Source: Channallabes apus (lineage: Eukaryota; Chordata; Actinopteri; Siluriformes; Clariidae). From it: DNA of 64,000 nt. Below the pieces are notes generated by a model. That model ran no database searches. It saw only the letters and a list, made by a program, of their open reading frames with translations, and was not told the origin of the DNA. Of the stretch, positions 54,728 to 59,400 are shown piece by piece (position 1 is the first letter of the stretch; each line of letters opens with the position of its first letter). The stretch spans positions 29,649,167 through 29,713,166 of the forward strand of contig CM060125.1 in the NCBI GenBank assembly GCA_030522415.1. The letters run 5' to 3'. A program made the position numbers and the translations under genes.

Positions 54728-56010
54728 TTCGAGCTGACGTTGTGTTTTTGCGTCACAGACCTGGGAGAGTTGTACGAGCCGGCTAGCCGACCTGGATCGG
54801 CGTCTGGAGAAGCTCAAGATCAGACTGAAAGAGGAGGCGGCGGCCCAGGAGATGAAGGAGGAGTTGATTAAGGTATTTAAAGCGTATATATATATAAAAA
54901 GCATATTTTAGCGACATTTAAAATGTGCACATTAAACCATAAACTGTCGTCATTTAGACGAGACGTACTCACGAACACAAGACAAAACAAGGAACCAGGT
55001 GATGTTAGTTATTCAGCAGGTTTTAGAACAACAACAGGTTTAACAAACCAACATTTAATAATCTTCAAGCTTAAAATTGTAAAGGAAATGTTATTGAAGT
55101 TTTCTAATTAGTAACTGAGATGAATGACATTAGTGTGTTACTGCGCACGAGTCAGGTGTGTAAAGGCTCTTAATGAACAATTCCTCCATGTTTTTCATTA
55201 TTATTATTGTTGTCGTGTTGTATAATTTAGAAGAAGCATCTAGAGGTTACAGATCTATGAGTTTAAAGTTTGCCTGCTGAATGAAATTGAACTAAATGTT
55301 AATTTTTATACAGTGCAGAGCAGCTTTACAGATAAACAGATGTAGATTCCCTCGGCGCAGGTCAAAGGTCACAACGACGCGAGAACCCTAAACCTGAGCG
55401 AAACCTTGAGCTTAATCCCATTGGATAGTCAGATTATAAATTTAGAATAATCAGACTTTGTATACGAGTTTTTATGTTTATATTAGGAACTTTCAGGTAG
55501 AAATCGTGTGTAATGTTTGTCATTTATTAATTTTTTTATATTAAAGTCCGTCACACTCTTCTCTAGTTGAACTGTATTTACATTCCATCTTGATTTCTCC
55601 ATTGAGACTTGATGGGTGAGTAAAGGGGGAGTTGACCCTGTGTGTGTGCATTGTGTGGGGCGGGGGGGGGGGGGTTTGTGGGGGGAGTTGTTACTGAGTC
55701 TGGTTGTTGAAACCCGTGTGTGCTGGTGGATCAATCGATAAAAATCCAACACAAGTACATTTTGTACACAAACAGACTGGATTTATAGCAACGGTTTATA
55801 AAAGCTGTAAATCCTGCAAAATTAGATTTTTCCCACAGGTTTCTGATCCAGGATCAGTTTCATCGAGTGTCACAGGCCTCGACCTGAGCGAGCAGAAAAG
55901 CAAAACTGCTCCCAGATCAGCACTAAAGTCACCGTCCTGTCAGGCCAGTTAAAGCCCCTAATCGCTTCCTCTCTTTGTGTTATTCTCCTCCCCCAACTGA
56001 TCCTTTAATC

Positions 56011-56043
<33 letters not shown>

Positions 56044-56332
56044 GGAGGAGGGGAATAGTGTGTGTGAGAGAGAGAGCAGCAGTGAGAAAGCCTATGTGAC
56101 AGAGAGAGAGAACTTCTGACCGAGTGTGGACGCGAGTTGAGCTCAAAGTTGTGTGTGTGTGATGTTATGCAGGAGCTGCAGGACTCTCTGGACGACTGGG
56201 CTGTGAGTCTGTGTGAAGCGAGCAGCATGAGGACAGACGTGTCTCAGTACATCATCACAGAGGACGTCCTGATGCTGCAGGAGCAAGAGGAGCATCTGCA
56301 CAGTCAGTGGGAGGAACTGTGCTTTAAGGTGT

Positions 56333-56364
<32 letters not shown>

Positions 56365-56434
56365 CCCTCCTAAAGTGAGTGAAACATATAGAACAGGGGA
56401 GATACAGAGGGCTGCAACATGTCAAGACTAGTTC

Positions 56435-56478
<44 letters not shown>

Positions 56479-59400
56479 GCAGAGGAAATGAAGTGAAGGA
56501 TATCTTTTGCCTTAGAAGCACAGGAATGTATGATGGATAACTTTTTGATAAAGTGTGTGTGTGTGTATCCTTATAGCTGAGGAGGTTTAATCTCTTTTTA
56601 TTAAACACACAAAAAATTTAAATATACTGTGAAATAAATAACTTTTTTTTTTTAATTCCAAGTTCTTCCTTTTACTCGGTCACAGTCAGGCTGTTGCACT
56701 GATCATGAGATAAACTATATAAGCACGCACACACACACACAACTTTTACAGTGTGATTACAAAGTTACTGCCATTATAACGTGTCCGTGTGTTTACTGGA
56801 CGTTTCAACAACAAACATAAAGTGAGATTAATAAAAGCTCAGCTGGTGCCGGAGTCGCGTCACCACCGTTATCTAGAAAGTGTTTTATCGTGATTCTTGA
56901 TATTTTATTTATGTCTATGATTTAAAATATTTCCTGCCGTCTAAACAAGTCTAACATTTTCAGAAGCATGAAATAAATTGCGTTTCTGAAAATAATAATT
57001 TTTTTTTAATAAAATTTAATTTGTTCCTTCTAGGAACGATGTCGTGTGTTTGTGTCGTACACCAGGTTCGTACACAAGTCCAACTGACATTTCTTTTTGT
57101 TGTGTCTTGCTTTGCTGACTTCACGTGAGACACGGCAGGGTGTGTGTGTGTTTGGGGGCGACGCCGAGGGGGAGGAGTCATTAGCATCGCAATGGACGGG
57201 CAGATGGTACCGAAAGTGAGAGAGAGAGAGAGATGAATAGGAGCAGGAGTTCACAGAGCTTTTGTGTAGGAAGTCACACTCGGGAGTCGCCGCCGCACGC
57301 CAAAGTGTGTTGCTAGGCAACGACCAAGTTTGAAAATGGCAGATGTTTTGGTTCGGCTGGAAAGAGTAGCGCTCGTCACCTCCTGATACCATATGAACAC
57401 GATAACTGCGATTATAGTTTAAATCTTAGTTTAGTTTAAATTGCGATCCTATAAGTATCACGATTTTATAAATATCTCCCACTTTACAATCTATAAACTT
57501 TTTTTTTTTTAAAGCCTGTTCCTTATAACATCACTTTTCATATTAAAAACCAACTGCAGTGTTTAAACACCACAAACTAACTTTAAATACAAGAGTTTAA
57601 CATTTTAACTCGGCCGCGCGTGTCTCTGTCGTCGGCCATCACTGTTATTTCTAAACAAACTCAGGAAATAATTCACTCTGACCTCGCGGGATGAAAACCT
57701 GTGAGTAGTTCAGAGTGCGCCACCTGTAGGATTATAAAGTAACGGCGACGTTTTACCTCCTCAAAAATATCAGAGTGATTCATACATTTCAGTTCTGGAA
57801 CATTGAGATTATAACAAAGATATCCTGATGCTTGAAAACATTACTACTGTACATATTGTACAAATATTGTATCTGTGTGATGTTTTAGTTGTTGATTATT
57901 TATATGGAATATTATATTAAGAAACGAAAAGTTTTGCTAAAATGTACAGTACAGTATATATAAAGTATTATTTAAAGTGGAAGGAGAGCAATATAACCTC
58001 TTAACGATATACATAATGCCATGGAAAAGCAAAGCATCGTGATGTTAATATAATATACATCAAACCTACTGTATATATTCACATTGTGCAGCCCTGAGGA
58101 AGATACTCATAGACAAATCGGTTGTGTGTGTGTGTGTGTGTGTGTAGGTGTCGTTGCGTAAACAGGAGATTGCTGACCGGCTGAATGCGTGGATCATCTT
58201 TAACGAGAAGAACCGGGAGCTGTGTGAGTGGCTGACGCAGATGGAGAACGAGATGTCGCACAGTGTCGAGCTCAGCGTCGAGGAGATGGTGGAGAAGCTG
58301 AAGAAGGTAAAGAGACACTGAAGCTGTGGAGACACTCATTAGACCTGTTGGATTGGGGCCTGAAGTTGGGCAGACCAGCGGGTGAAGAGTGTTAGCGGTG
58401 TAACGGTATACAGAGTTATTTTTATTTTTTATCAGATTTTATTGGTACAGAAAAAAAAATTTTTGGGGTGATAATTTATTGTTTTCAACTTCTAAGAATC
58501 AACAAACTGAAAAAGTGTGGTGTGGTTTGCGAAATAAATTCTTACCGCTGATTTTGCTTAAGACTTTCATTTACAAACTCCACCCACCTTGTTCCGGTTT
58601 GACTGAATTGTTGTTGTTTTTTCTCATTTTGTTTTTAGTTTTGCACATTTGTTTTGCACTTTTCGGCCACCATACGTGACCCCTAAGAGTTCGACTTGTA
58701 CTTTTTGCACTTTTTCCAGTCACTCTACACTCTACAATACCAGCAAGAAATATTTATTATAGGACACAAAAAATTTTTAATAAATAATGTTCTTAAAACT
58801 TTGGGGTGGAGGATGCGGGCTTGGGTTTGTATAGAGGGAAGGACTGGCGATGAAACGAGGAACAACCGTGTACTCTAGTAGTAAAGATGTTATTTGGACT
58901 TTTAACACTTTTAACCTAACATACAGTTGCACTTGAAATTATTCAACCCCAATAGATTTGTGTGTGTGTGTGTGTGTGTGTGTGTGACCATAATTACTAA
59001 CTTGCAGCTGTAATAAATCAGTGAAACGAGCGATTAAATCATCTCAACACAACAGATATAACGAGGCCCCTTTTAATGAAGACTCAGAATTCTTCAACCC
59101 CCTGAATTTAAAATCCCTGACTGGAGCACAAATCTAAACATTTGGTGCTTCATTACTGAATACTAAAGATGTTTCTCATTAAACGTAGCACTTTGTGTTG
59201 ACTTTGGAGAAACCGCTTGTTTTACTAGATGTGTTCATATTTTTTAATTTCTCTTGTTTCACTGATTTATTACAAACAGCTGCAAGTTAGTAACCTTTGA
59301 CAAAATAAAACAAAATGAAATATTCCGTTGGAGTTGAATAACTTCGGGTATGAATGAGTCAACACTATTGCTTCAACACTTTGGTCATAACTCATTACTC

